Origin: a virus | Reading direction: 5' to 3' (one strand) | Length of the DNA: 37,727 bases | Virus record (IMG/VR): IMGVR_UViG_3300042539_000290 | Location: 1 to 37,727 of that record | Shown here: positions 1-8,890 of the stretch, one piece after another | Numbering within the stretch: position 1 is the stretch's first letter | Layout of the letters: each line of letters opens with the position of its first letter | The notes under the pieces: generated by a model | Seen by the model: the letters and a program-made list of their open reading frames with translations, nothing else | Told to the model about the DNA's origin: nothing | Database searches by the model: none | Program-made: the position numbers and the translations under genes

Positions 1-3000
1 AGAGAGAGGATTGCAAACGTAAGGGCCGACAAAAAACTAACCCAAGCACAGAAGGATGCAAAGATCAAGGAGATACAAGATGAGTATCAAGCTACAAAGA
101 AAGCGGTAGGTGCTACTCCTGCCCCTATAATCAAGACTAAGGAACAAAAGGCACCGGATAAGGAAGCTAAAGCGGCACCTAAGAAACCTGCCCCAGCTAA
201 GGAAGAGAAGGCTCCTGCTAAGGAAGAGAAGGCTCCAGCTAAGGAAGAGAAGGCTCCGGCTAAGGAAGATAAGAAGCTAGCCAAGTTAAAAGAAGAAGCG
301 GATAGAATACAAAAAGATATTGACTACAATGAGTTTCAGATAGAAGACTTAGAGGAAGAAATAAGAAACACTGAATACAATCGCAAGACAGATACAGAAG
401 AAGTTAAGAAAGAAATAGCAGAGCTAAAGAAGAAGAAACCAGAGAGGATAAAAAAGAAAAAGGAAGAACTCGAGAAGAGTGGTTTATCCAAAGCAGAGGT
501 CAGTGAAGCGATGTATGAATTTAAAGAGCAACTCAAAGAAGAGGAAGAGGACTTAAAGGCAAAGATCGATCAGATAAACGAAGATAGTGACGACTATCGT
601 GATGGATACAAAGAGGAAATAAAAGAAACTAAGGCTGAACTAAAAAAACTCAATAAGCAACTAGAAAAAAAGAATGCAGAGATAGCCGCAAGAGAAGAGG
701 CCCCAAGCTATGCTATCATAGATAAGCTGGACAACAACACTGCATTAGAGGCTGCTCTTGGATATCTAGAGGATTTGGAAAATGATATTGATGAATTCTC
801 TAAAGGGAATTTATCCATGGGTATAGCAATCCCAACTTTAAAGCTGATGATAAAAGCCACCAAAGCATTGGTGAAGGGAGGTATTAAAATACAGGATGCT
901 TTAACTCAAGTCGCCGCTCAGTATAACGTAACCAAGCAAGAGTTTATGGATGCCATAAAGGCATTGCATGCAAAGACAACAGCCCTTGTTGACATGAAGC
1001 AAGAAATCAAGGATGAGATTCAGTCTTTCCGTCAAGGCAAGATGGACATCAATCAGAAGAGAGCTGCTCTTACAAAGGTTATAAACTCAATGAAGCAGAA
1101 GGGTAGGATTAATACCAATCAAGCAAAAGCATTGTTGAGTAGGATAAGCAAAGTAAACTTGGATAATCAAGCGAAGGTTGATGAGTTCATAAACTATGTA
1201 ACTAATGTGTTTAACAACGCAGAGTACGATCAGTATATTGCTGCACTAAACAAGAGATTACCAAGGGCAAAGAATGCAGTAGAAAAAAAGATTGGTACAG
1301 CAAATGCATTGACAATAGAACTAAGGAAGTTATTCTCTATAAATCCAAGTAAAATCCCTGTGTCTTCGTTATATCAATATGGTTCACTTGTAGATACATT
1401 CTCAAAGAATTCAGCAATACTACCAATAGGTGACATCAACACTGTTACTCAAATGGTCACAGACATATTGGCTGATGTTGATGCTGAGTTGTCTACTATT
1501 CCCGGATTGACTACTAAGTTCTACAACACCACAAGTACAGTGATGAATGCTCAAGGGTCAGTGGATTATGCTGCCACCTTGGATGCTATGTTAAAGAACA
1601 ATGAGATAACTGAGAACGAGAGAGACTTAATGAAGAAGTATAAGTCAGAAATACTTCCTTCTCCATCAACGGTTAAACCTACTCAACAACAGACACAGCA
1701 AGAAAAGGATGATGCTATAGATGAGATAATAAATAACGTATCCATTACAACTGTTGGATTATCTAGTGACCTAGAAAAGGGGTTGGCATTAAGTATCAGC
1801 AGGCTTATTAAGAATAGAGAAATCCTCAAGCGATTGAGCATAAACGAACTCAATAATATTATAGCTCTTGCCGACAACATAAACAACGGAATTCTTCCTG
1901 CAATAGCAAATACCATCAATAATAGGTTAGTGAATATAAACAACGCCATACCTGTTAGTAAAAGTGTAGACAATGCAAAGCTCACAATAAAGAGCAAGAT
2001 GCTAAAGAATTTTATGAGCACACCAAAAGCTATAATGGAGTCGTTTAAGAATAATCCTCTTCGACTTATAGACGAAATGTTTGGTGATTTCAAAACTCAA
2101 ACACTATACAATGGTATATTCGATAGGCTAGCGAAGATGTTTAATTCGTATGAATCAAGACTAGGGAAGATAAACAATAAGCTAGACTCTGCTTTAGATG
2201 GTGTTGTTAAGTCATTTAAAAGATCACCAAATAAAATTATTGAATCAAAAATGAAAATGGCTTTGTATAGAATTCAAAGGGAGTACGAAGCAAACCCCGG
2301 AGACCCTAGAGCAAAGCCAGCACTAGCATATTTGGATTCTATATTAGAAGCTATCCCTGATGGAGATATAATGTACAATGAAAGAGATGGGGAGATACTT
2401 AGGGGTATAAGAGAGAAGTATGGCGTGAGAGATAGCAACGGCAAAGTTGTTGGCTTAGATTTGAATTCCCTTGAGGCTTCATTCAATCAAGCAGAGAATA
2501 ATGCATTAAAGGTATTTGATGAGATAAACCTAAGTATAGAGCCGGAAGCTGTATTCACTGCTGATGTAATAAGAAACAACAAGATTAGACTACTCAATAA
2601 ATACAATCACATAGTTAGAGTTTCGTCTAAAGGTAATCCAGTTGACTATGTTCAAGAGGCATTGGATTCGTTCAATCAAAACAACATATCAACAGAATCT
2701 GGAGCATTGCAAGACCGTGGTACAACGGTTGGTCCTATTAACCTAGACATATTCTCAACTGTTCAGTCTGGGGCTAAGTCAGTATTGTTGGATTACTATA
2801 TGACTGATGCTGTTCGTCAAGCGAGAGGTACCCTAAAGGAGTCTATGAATATATCAAAAGAAGATGGCCCATTGAGCGCAGACACTAGTGGTATATACTC
2901 TGCTTTAGACACAGCAGTTGAGCAGGTATTAAAGAATGTCCTTAGTAATTCTTATGCTATGGATGGTATGAGCGATGCCACTCTGAAGTTCCTTCAAAGA

Positions 3001-4647
3001 ATGGGATACAAGTCAATGCTTGCTAGTGTTCCTAGGGCTGCATCTGAATTGACATCAAACATGGCATACGTTGTTGCCGCTGGTTGGTCAGACTTTACAG
3101 AAGGTGTAAAGTATAGAGATGTTATCATGAACCCTTCGGCTGGAGATGTTATGATAAATCTAAATAGTTCTATGACTACTAGGGTTCTTGGTAAAGAAGG
3201 GCTGACTGGTAGAGCATTAGATAGCAACGTAACAAAAAGGGCAATAGGGACTAGTAGATCAAGAGCTAATTCTGCTGTAGTTGATAAGGCCATGCAGATA
3301 TACAACTACACATTGAATCCAGTTAGAGGAGGTATAGATGCATTAGCTACCAACCTAATTACTATATCAGATAAGGTAATGCTTCGTCCTTTATGGTTTG
3401 GTGCGTTTGCTAAAGAGTTCAAAAATATCACAGGTACTGAAGTTGACTTTGAAAAGATAGCAAACAACGACCAATCCTACATGAGGCAGTATCAAGCCCA
3501 ATTAGAGGAAGCCACAAAGTATGCTGATAATAAAACAGCTATGGCTGGTAGTACATCTAATCCATTCATGTCTTCATTGGGTAGGCAGATAAACGCAACC
3601 GATTCAAGCCTCAAGAAATTCTGGAAGACATTCGATAACTTCATGAACCAATTTGTTATCAATGAATTCTTTGTAGCAAGAAGAGCAGTTCATGACTTGG
3701 TTTTCCAAGGCACATTATCAAAAAAAGAAGCAGCCGCCTTATTGGCTGGAGTTGTTTTGAGAAGTAGCATATACTTTACAATGTCAAAGGTTATTAGCAA
3801 TGCTTTCTTTGGTATGCTTTTATCTGGATTAGGATTGAAGGAAGTAGATGATGAGGATGATGATGACGAGAAAACAATGGCACAAGCTTTTGGCCAAGGA
3901 TTTGCTTCAGCAGCTACAACCCTCATACTTGGACAAAACCTTGGTAACATATCAAGAAGCTTCGTTAACTATGGAGTAGAGAAAGTAAACGAGAACTACT
4001 TTGACTTCTTAAGAAGTGGGGAGTATAATGCTTACGAAGATGCTATTCAATACAATATAGTTCCTCCATCCGGGAAGACACCTCAGTTTAAAGATATCTT
4101 AATAGGATTGTCTGGTCCATATGCTCCTACTTTAAGAACATCTGAGTTTGCTTATAAGAAATTTACAGAAGCCACAAAGAAAGAAGAAGACGCAATAAAA
4201 AGGCAAGACAGAGAAATGTATTACAGATTACCAATAGAGGTTTTGGGTAGTACAGGTTTTGTACCGTTGTATAAAGACGTTAGAACTTTAACCAACAAGT
4301 GGATCTATCAGGAACTTGACAAAGAAAGGGCTGAGCAAAACAATAAGGACGAGTCAGAAAAAGAAACGCCATACGGCATGAACATGTCGGACCTAAAGAG
4401 GTATCATCCAGATGTATATGAAGAATACTATGGCAAGGGGACCGAGGCTGAAGCGCAAAGAAAACTAAAGAAAGAAAAAGCTGACGCAGAGAGGGCAATA
4501 AAAGATGCGCTATATGGATATGAACCATCTGTATCAAGAAGAAAAGACAGAGAGTCTGTTGGCTTTGGATCATCCAAGTTTGGCTCTAAGAGTAAATCTA
4601 AGAGAGGTGGATTTGGATCTTCTAGATTTGCTCTTAGAAGAAAGTAA
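1..4647 (+). CDS. Giant virion-associated protein, LPD38-like C-terminus (5' partial)
   Basis: The frame is open from base 1, so the gene starts upstream; 1548 residues are visible and the first in-window ATG (511) is not the true start. The visible N-terminus is a charged, Lys/Glu-rich coiled-coil region with a short PAKEEKA repeat (residues 65-91). A long helical middle follows. The C-terminal third has a hydrophobic stretch near residues 1240-1290, an acidic DEDDDDE patch, and segments like those of the large polyvalent protein-associated domain 38 family of phage polyproteins. The tail is basic and low complexity (GFGSSKFG, GGFGSSRFA). In related phages such proteins are carried inside the capsid or ejected with the DNA; that role is inferred here. 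It ends 5 bp from the stop of a convergent gene. Confidence 0.7.
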   Translation, partial: RERIANVRADKKLTQAQKDAKIKEIQDEYQATKKAVGATPAPIIKTKEQKAPDKEAKAAPKKPAPAKEEKAPAKEEKAPAKEEKAPAKEDKKLAKLKEEADRIQKDIDYNEFQIEDLEEEIRNTEYNRKTDTEEVKKEIAELKKKKPERIKKKKEELEKSGLSKAEVSEAMYEFKEQLKEEEEDLKAKIDQINEDSDDYRDGYKEEIKETKAELKKLNKQLEKKNAEIAAREEAPSYAIIDKLDNNTALEAALGYLEDLENDIDEFSKGNLSMGIAIPTLKLMIKATKALVKGGIKIQDALTQVAAQYNVTKQEFMDAIKALHAKTTALVDMKQEIKDEIQSFRQGKMDINQKRAALTKVINSMKQKGRINTNQAKALLSRISKVNLDNQAKVDEFINYVTNVFNNAEYDQYIAALNKRLPRAKNAVEKKIGTANALTIELRKLFSINPSKIPVSSLYQYGSLVDTFSKNSAILPIGDINTVTQMVTDILADVDAELSTIPGLTTKFYNTTSTVMNAQGSVDYAATLDAMLKNNEITENERDLMKKYKSEILPSPSTVKPTQQQTQQEKDDAIDEIINNVSITTVGLSSDLEKGLALSISRLIKNREILKRLSINELNNIIALADNINNGILPAIANTINNRLVNINNAIPVSKSVDNAKLTIKSKMLKNFMSTPKAIMESFKNNPLRLIDEMFGDFKTQTLYNGIFDRLAKMFNSYESRLGKINNKLDSALDGVVKSFKRSPNKIIESKMKMALYRIQREYEANPGDPRAKPALAYLDSILEAIPDGDIMYNERDGEILRGIREKYGVRDSNGKVVGLDLNSLEASFNQAENNALKVFDEINLSIEPEAVFTADVIRNNKIRLLNKYNHIVRVSSKGNPVDYVQEALDSFNQNNISTESGALQDRGTTVGPINLDIFSTVQSGAKSVLLDYYMTDAVRQARGTLKESMNISKEDGPLSADTSGIYSALDTAVEQVLKNVLSNSYAMDGMSDATLKFLQRMGYKSMLASVPRAASELTSNMAYVVAAGWSDFTEGVKYRDVIMNPSAGDVMINLNSSMTTRVLGKEGLTGRALDSNVTKRAIGTSRSRANSAVVDKAMQIYNYTLNPVRGGIDALATNLITISDKVMLRPLWFGAFAKEFKNITGTEVDFEKIANNDQSYMRQYQAQLEEATKYADNKTAMAGSTSNPFMSSLGRQINATDSSLKKFWKTFDNFMNQFVINEFFVARRAVHDLVFQGTLSKKEAAALLAGVVLRSSIYFTMSKVISNAFFGMLLSGLGLKEVDDEDDDDEKTMAQAFGQGFASAATTLILGQNLGNISRSFVNYGVEKVNENYFDFLRSGEYNAYEDAIQYNIVPPSGKTPQFKDILIGLSGPYAPTLRTSEFAYKKFTEATKKEEDAIKRQDREMYYRLPIEVLGSTGFVPLYKDVRTLTNKWIYQELDKERAEQNNKDESEKETPYGMNMSDLKRYHPDVYEEYYGKGTEAEAQRKLKKEKADAERAIKDALYGYEPSVSRRKDRESVGFGSSKFGSKSKSKRGGFGSSRFALRRK
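193..273 (+). repeat. 21-bp in-frame tandem repeat (PAKEEKA)
   Basis: Three full copies and one partial copy of a 21-bp unit lie head to tail inside the giant virion gene and encode PAKEEKA, ending in PAKEDK. The unit is a whole number of codons, so copy-number change keeps the frame. It forms a charged Pro-containing linker between coiled-coil segments. Confidence 0.9.
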
Positions 4648-4652
4648 TAGTA

Positions 4653-5045
4653 TCAAGTATATTTTATATATTTGAACTGTTTCTGTTTCTCAAAGAAACA
4701 AATTAGTTCTCCATATTCTGGTTTCGTGGCTTGGGGGAGTTCGCTCCCCCATTTCATTTCACACACGAGGTCTTTAATCTTGCCGTAAATAATCCCATCA
4801 TCACAAGCCCATATCATTACAGGGTTGAGTCTCTTGTCCACTAGCTTCACGAGTGTCGATGCCTTTACTATAAGTGGGTACGCTGTTGATATCGTTCGGT
4901 TTCTCTTCACTACATCAGCATACGCTATGATGTTCTTGTCCTTGTCGAGCACCTTGTATTTGGTGTCGGGTTGAACAAGTTTAACGTATGAGCCAGAGAA
5001 GATATTTACGAACGCATTGATCGCTTTGTCTTCACTAGAAATCAT
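4653..5045 (-). CDS. Hypothetical phage protein, 130 aa
   Basis: I do not recognise this protein. It has mixed alpha/beta composition, no signal peptide or membrane segment, and an aromatic, basic C-terminus (KQFKYIKYT). It begins with MISSEDKA and its start overlaps the end of the upstream VRR-NUC gene by 11 bp, so the two are probably co-transcribed and translationally coupled. It is the last gene of the leftward block, facing the giant virion gene with only 5 bp between stops. No obvious intrinsic terminator lies in that gap. Confidence 0.75.
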   Translation of the reverse strand: MISSEDKAINAFVNIFSGSYVKLVQPDTKYKVLDKDKNIIAYADVVKRNRTISTAYPLIVKASTLVKLVDKRLNPVMIWACDDGIIYGKIKDLVCEMKWGSELPQATKPEYGELICFFEKQKQFKYIKYT

Positions 5046-5472
5046 CCTCTGAAATTGATTTGATTATTATCTTTAGTTCTTCTATTAGTTTGGTTGCATC
5101 TTTTCTTGCGGAGTCGAAGTCCCTATCTACTAAGTTCTCGTAGATATCTGTGAGCATCTCTTGGCATTCGTCTATGTTAAAAAAGATTCTCTCAGCTCTG
5201 TTTGTTTCGTTTCTTTTATTCTGGTCCATTGGAGTTCCCCTATATATTTCTACTTTTATTCCATGTTCCTTTAGTTCGTTTATTCTGTACTCTTGTAGCG
5301 GAGATATTTTCCCAGTCTCAGTCTTAACCTCAACAAACAAGGCTCTACTATACTTTGGTATTGCGACAATGTCCGGGATCCCATTCTTGTTTGTCTTGAT
5401 TAATTTGATTACATAATAACCTGATGCCTCAAGTTGCTTGATCTTTTTTGATTGTATCTGTTGTTCTGTCAT
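5035..5472 (-). CDS. VRR-NUC (PD-(D/E)XK) nuclease
   Basis: The core reads KQLEASGYYVIKL, then GIPDIVAI, then FVEVKTETGKISPLQ, which is the VRR-NUC pattern: catalytic Asp in PD, Glu-x-Lys in EVK, then a conserved Gln. Such enzymes cut branched or replication-intermediate DNA; structure-specific cleavage is expected from the family, not shown here. I start it at the ATG at 5472 (MTEQQIQSKK), where the nuclease fold begins, rather than the longer ORF from 5520. An AAAGAAG stretch precedes this ATG. About 70 residues after the domain are acidic and helical and unassigned. It overlaps the upstream gene by 44 bp. Confidence 0.85.
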   Translation of the reverse strand: MTEQQIQSKKIKQLEASGYYVIKLIKTNKNGIPDIVAIPKYSRALFVEVKTETGKISPLQEYRINELKEHGIKVEIYRGTPMDQNKRNETNRAERIFFNIDECQEMLTDIYENLVDRDFDSARKDATKLIEELKIIIKSISEDDF

Positions 5473-5794
5473 AGTTCTTCTTTGCATATTCAACAGCCTC
5501 ATCAACGGACACGAAGTCATTTATCATCTCCTGTTTGTAGTATAATCTCTGATACCATATACCATTCACCCAAGACTTGACTATGTGTACGTTGTCCATG
5601 AATGATTCGTATCTACTCCTGTAGTAATCAGAAGCATACCCATTTCTTAACGACCCATGAAAGTGAGCAATCTCAATTTCATCTTGGTTTCTTTTGATTA
5701 TCTCCTGCTTTTCCTTGAGTAACCACTCAACGAAATCAATCCATTTCATCTCACTGTACTTTGAGAATATGTATTGTGCTGTTGTTTGTTGCAT
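5429..5794 (-). CDS. Hypothetical phage protein, 121 aa
   Basis: I do not recognise a family. The protein is rich in aromatic and charged residues, with an N-terminal amphipathic helix (EWLLKEKQEIIKRNQDE) and a Tyr-rich middle (DYYRSRYESF). No membrane segment or cysteine cluster is visible. It lies downstream of a candidate promoter (5816-5846) and upstream of the VRR-NUC gene, so it may head a three-gene nuclease operon. Confidence 0.75.
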   Translation of the reverse strand: MQQTTAQYIFSKYSEMKWIDFVEWLLKEKQEIIKRNQDEIEIAHFHGSLRNGYASDYYRSRYESFMDNVHIVKSWVNGIWYQRLYYKQEMINDFVSVDEAVEYAKKNYDRTTDTIKKDQAT

Positions 5795-5815
5795 TTTAAA
5801 TATATTAATCCTTTA

Positions 5816-5846
5816 CGAAATTATAAAAAATCAAAGCGAAAGCAAA
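5816..5846 (-). promoter_or_regulatory. Candidate Bacteroidota-type promoter
   Basis: On the minus strand a TTTG lies 19 bp before TAATTTCG, one mismatch from the TAnnTTTG -7 consensus. It overlaps the helicase 3' end and reads toward the 121-aa gene that starts at 5794. Confidence 0.4.
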
Positions 5847-7291
5847 TCTTTTTTGAAGTGATTAACTGTGTAGTCCTTCTTATCGGACACTGCTTTGTAT
5901 ATCTTATCCTCTATCCCATCCTTTGAGAACACCCAATAGATTGTGTTTTCTTTCCTCTCTTTAGTGGTCATCCTGTCCCTTGATTGCCAGTAACTAGTGG
6001 CACTGAAGTCTATGTTGTAGTAAACCAAATACTCAGCAAGCCTCAATGAAATTCCTTCCCGGCCAGAGACAATCTGAAGTGCAATGTTCTTCCAAGAATT
6101 ATTAAACTCATCAAGCTCTGTGGTCAACTCATCACCGAATACCTGCTTGAGCGCCTCGTACTCTTCCTTGAACTTATAGAAGATCCCAATCTTGCACCCC
6201 TCAAAGTTCTCCTTTATGAACTCAGCCTTGGTTGTATCTATTACCATGGACTTACCACTCTCAAACTTTACGGTACCACTGTACATCTGATGTAGCTTGG
6301 TCATCAACTTGACTGACGTGTCGGCTAGGATAACTTCTTCCTTCCCTTGGATGACTAAATCATTCTTCAATCTCTTAATCATATTATAGGTTGAGGGCTT
6401 CAAACTACAATAAAGGATTTCTTCTTTTATCTTGGACTCGAAACCTGCTTCCTGTTGTGTGTAAGATATTGTGTATGGCTTCATCTCATTCAGGATGGAT
6501 TCTTTCCCGTGGCTGTAGTCATTGATGAACATACTATTTACTTTCTTCTGCTTCACATCCACATAGTCAGCAGCGAACTTGTAGAACGTCTTGTATTCCT
6601 TGAAGGGGTTTCCCGGTATGCCGTACACCTGATGGTACATTTGCCCATATGATTCTGGTGTTGGTGTACCAGACAACAAGATAACCTTTGGCTTGTTCTT
6701 CTTGATTATATCGGCCACAGCAATTGCTCTAGCACTGGGCTTTGGAAATGCACCAAGAGAGTGAGCCTCATCAACGATGATAGCATCCCAATTCTTGGTA
6801 CCGGCTATAGTGTGTAGGCTTTCGTAGTTTATCACATCGATAGAATACGATGGCGATAGTAGAGCATAGTCATTCTCTATTGACGATATAGCTTTCTTCT
6901 TGGTCACGAACAACACGCTCTTGGATCCAATCTTCCTGCATATGCCCAGTGAGGTTAATGTCTTCCCGGTTCTTACTTCCATGGCAAGATAAACGAAGCC
7001 ATGCTTGTTGATACATTCCGATCCACGATCGATGATGTCTAGTTGGTAGTCTCTAAAAGAAAGTCCTTTTTCTCCCATTAGTTTTGCGTAATGCTTTATG
7101 CTGTTTGATATTCTGTTCTTGGTGTCTTTGTCTGTGTCATACTTGAACACTTCCATCTTCTCTTTCTTGTTGCCAACCTTCACATCCTTGATGATGGTTG
7201 CATTGATAACGCTATCGAGTAGGAGGCAGTACTCGTACATCTCCTTGTCAGAGTAACCTATTACTCTTTCGATGATATCCTTGCTTTCCAT
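5831..7291 (-). CDS. SNF2-like superfamily 2 DNA helicase/ATPase
   Basis: At 486 aa it carries the SF2 motifs in order: a Walker A variant RTGKT (about residue 105), DEAH (about 174), the SGTP motif III (about 205), and a motif VI-like QSRDRM (about 437) after a GREGISLRLAEYLVYY segment typical of SNF2 helicase C-terminal lobes. Phage SNF2-like enzymes are usually associated with replication, recombination or transcription; the exact role is not readable here. The start at 7291 overlaps the preceding zinc-finger gene by 31 bp, so the two are probably coupled. Confidence 0.9.
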   Translation of the reverse strand: MESKDIIERVIGYSDKEMYEYCLLLDSVINATIIKDVKVGNKKEKMEVFKYDTDKDTKNRISNSIKHYAKLMGEKGLSFRDYQLDIIDRGSECINKHGFVYLAMEVRTGKTLTSLGICRKIGSKSVLFVTKKKAISSIENDYALLSPSYSIDVINYESLHTIAGTKNWDAIIVDEAHSLGAFPKPSARAIAVADIIKKNKPKVILLSGTPTPESYGQMYHQVYGIPGNPFKEYKTFYKFAADYVDVKQKKVNSMFINDYSHGKESILNEMKPYTISYTQQEAGFESKIKEEILYCSLKPSTYNMIKRLKNDLVIQGKEEVILADTSVKLMTKLHQMYSGTVKFESGKSMVIDTTKAEFIKENFEGCKIGIFYKFKEEYEALKQVFGDELTTELDEFNNSWKNIALQIVSGREGISLRLAEYLVYYNIDFSATSYWQSRDRMTTKERKENTIYWVFSKDGIEDKIYKAVSDKKDYTVNHFKKDLLSL

Positions 7292-7491
7292 AGTTCCTTT
7301 CTTCTCATTGCTACTTTAATCCTGTACTCTCTCTGCTTAGATTTCTCGTGATAGTAATCATTGGTTTTCTTCTTGTAGCACTCTTTACAAGATTTGTTAT
7401 AACCATCCTTAGTCTTTACAGCTTTGTAGTAATCGCTGATAGGTTTCAACTGATTACACTTGATACAAATTTTTTTAGTTTCGTTATTCAT
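7261..7491 (-). CDS. Small zinc-finger protein, 76 aa
   Basis: Two CxxC pairs (CIKCNQ and CKECYKKK) about 25 residues apart form a treble-clef or zinc-ribbon core like the metal-binding half of HNH-type proteins, but no catalytic HNH histidines are visible. The C-terminal half is strongly basic, which suits nucleic-acid binding. It sits just upstream of the helicase and overlaps it by 31 bp, so a linked role in DNA handling is plausible. Confidence 0.75.
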   Translation of the reverse strand: MNNETKKICIKCNQLKPISDYYKAVKTKDGYNKSCKECYKKKTNDYYHEKSKQREYRIKVAMRRKELWKARISSKE

Positions 7492-7672
7492 TTTTATCGT
7501 AGTAAATTAATCCTGTTTCTTGACAGTCATATAAATAAATGGCATGCATCTCGCTACCTATAACCAGTCCGTTCTCAAATACATCCAAACATATAGAGCA
7601 TGAGCAATGGTTGTTCTCTCGAAAGATTCTTTTCCCTATTCTATCGATGAACCACTGCTTATCTTTTATCAT
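7484..7672 (-). CDS. Small Cys-containing phage protein, 62 aa
   Basis: It contains a CSCSIC cluster and a fourth Cys near the C-terminus (YDCQ), so it may bind a metal; no family is recognised. Its start is preceded by GGAGGTGACAAATG, whose bases also encode the GGDK tail of the upstream protein, and its start overlaps that gene's stop as ATGA. It overlaps the next gene by 8 bp. Confidence 0.75.
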   Translation of the reverse strand: MIKDKQWFIDRIGKRIFRENNHCSCSICLDVFENGLVIGSEMHAIYLYDCQETGLIYYDKNE

Positions 7673-7989
7673 TTGTCACCTCCTTGTATTACTTTTTGAA
7701 TCCTATCAAATAACTCTTGTAAGTCATTTACGTTATCAATGCTCCATCCGTCAGTTTTTAAAACATAAAAGCAACCTTCATCGTTATCTATTCCAAGAGG
7801 AGATTCGCATTCAATGGTTAAAATTTCAACGTCATCAGTAGTGCCTTTAGTGTTTCCTTCTTGGTTAAACGTAAAGGAGCATCTTTCAAGTTTTGGTTTC
7901 ATTTGTTTGTCGATTTTATTTAATTCTTCTGGTGTCGTTTCGTTTATTAATTCATTAATTAATGGCGAATCATAGTCTCTTGCTTTCAT
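7669..7989 (-). CDS. Hypothetical acidic phage protein, 106 aa
   Basis: An acidic soluble protein with no recognised domain. It ends in GGDK, the translation of the next gene's Shine-Dalgarno (GGAGGTGACAAATGA). Its own start has the same strong site (GGAGGTAACAAATG) in a 16-bp gap after the 57-aa membrane gene. Confidence 0.75.
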   Translation of the reverse strand: MKARDYDSPLINELINETTPEELNKIDKQMKPKLERCSFTFNQEGNTKGTTDDVEILTIECESPLGIDNDEGCFYVLKTDGWSIDNVNDLQELFDRIQKVIQGGDK

Positions 7990-8005
7990 TTGTTACCTCC
8001 GTATG

Positions 8006-8179
8006 TTATCTTAAAAATCCCATAGCCCAAATTGGACATACTAAAAGCCACCATAAAAATCTTTCCTTTAAACTTACTCCTAAATTTTCTTTGCCAATTT
8101 TTTTACAATCTATTATCCAAGTTATATAAAACGGTATAAAAAGAATAAACTGCACTGTTATCAATATTAAATGTATCAT
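8006..8179 (-). CDS. Small membrane protein, 57 aa
   Basis: The start is fixed by GGAGGTAACAAATG and an ATGA overlap with the preceding stop. The product has an N-terminal hydrophobic helix (residues 4-23, ILITVQFILFIPFY) and a second, Trp-rich hydrophobic segment near the C-terminus (FLWWLLVCPIWAMGF), joined by a short basic loop (CKKIGK). That suggests a two-pass inner-membrane peptide. Function is unknown; it lies among early small genes, far from the lysis cassette. Confidence 0.7.
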   Translation of the reverse strand: MIHLILITVQFILFIPFYITWIIDCKKIGKENLGVSLKERFLWWLLVCPIWAMGFLR

Positions 8180-8313
8180 TTGTTACCTCCGTTTATATTT
8201 CCCCAATAAAATCTTGAATAGTTACGATAATATTCTATGCCACATATTGTGTATAATTTAAACTCAACCAATCTATATCCCGTTATTGTTATAAATTCTG
8301 CTAATCTTTTCAT
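8176..8313 (-). CDS. Tiny hypothetical protein, 45 aa
   Basis: The start at 8313 has GGAGGTAGCAAATG directly upstream and overlaps the previous stop as ATGA. The product is basic and Tyr-rich and ends in NGGNK, encoded by the Shine-Dalgarno of the next gene. No family is recognised; the tight junctions on both sides are the main support for it being real. Confidence 0.65.
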   Translation of the reverse strand: MKRLAEFITITGYRLVEFKLYTICGIEYYRNYSRFYWGNINGGNK

Positions 8314-8441
8314 TTGCTACCTCCGTAAATTACTACTTTATCAAATTTTAATCCACCCCAATATCTTATCATAACACATTTGTTATTGTAGCAAAATTCT
8401 ACACTTGGGAATTTACATTTTAAATCAAAGTTTATTTTCAT
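8310..8441 (-). CDS. Tiny hypothetical protein, 43 aa
   Basis: The start at 8441 follows GGAGGTAACAAATG. It has three cysteines (KCKF, FCYN, KCVM) and ends in YGGSK, again the translated ribosome binding site of the following gene. No family is recognised. Confidence 0.65.
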   Translation of the reverse strand: MKINFDLKCKFPSVEFCYNNKCVMIRYWGGLKFDKVVIYGGSK

Positions 8442-8674
8442 TTGTTACCTCCTTCGTTAATTAATGGAACTCCTTCAAGAATGGGAGCATCTGTTAATGG
8501 TTTGTGTGCAATGATTAATTTGCAATCACTTAAATCCGTTAAGTAATTGGGAAATTGGTTGATAATGTAACCTTTTTCAAGATGATATTTACCCTTATGT
8601 GGTCTAACATCTTTAATTTGTTCATCACTTACAATAAGTGCGTAGTGTTCTGTGTAAATTATTTCTTGTTTCAT
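8438..8674 (-). CDS. Hypothetical phage protein, 78 aa
   Basis: A small soluble protein (MKQEIIYTEHYALIV...) of a type seen often in early regions of Bacteroidota phages; no function is assigned. The strong GGAGGTAACAAATG site lies in the 3' end of the preceding gene, and its own C-terminal EGGNK is encoded by the next gene's site. Confidence 0.75.
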   Translation of the reverse strand: MKQEIIYTEHYALIVSDEQIKDVRPHKGKYHLEKGYIINQFPNYLTDLSDCKLIIAHKPLTDAPILEGVPLINEGGNK

Positions 8675-8889
8675 TTGTTACCTCCGTATGTTTCGTTGTA
8701 GTATTGTTCTGGTTCAATATCTGTATAAGGCCTTTTTTTAAAGTAATCAATTCCATCAATAATCTGCTCCCTCTCCATTTCTTTGGCTTGTTTTTTAATT
8801 TCGTCAATATGCTTCTGTTGTAGTGTTATTGCAGGAGTTAGTTGCTCCACCAACCAATCTACTGCTGTTTGTTGTTTATTGTTATTCAT
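8671..8889 (-). CDS. Hypothetical helical phage protein, 72 aa
   Basis: It starts MNNNKQQTAVDWLVEQL and is predicted to be mostly helical with a charged middle (IDEIKKQAKEMEREQ). I recall many Bacteroidota phage and prophage proteins with this opening, none with a known function. It begins 1 bp after the primase-helicase stop without a Shine-Dalgarno, and is the first of five genes here that end in a GGNK-type tail. Confidence 0.8.
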   Translation of the reverse strand: MNNNKQQTAVDWLVEQLTPAITLQQKHIDEIKKQAKEMEREQIIDGIDYFKKRPYTDIEPEQYYNETYGGNK

Positions 8890-8890
8890 A

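Noticed and set aside
1683-2093. 136-aa ORF antisense to the giant virion gene
   Set aside because: A shadow of a strongly coding frame; its composition (Leu/Ile/Ser-rich) is typical of antisense reads and no start signal precedes it.
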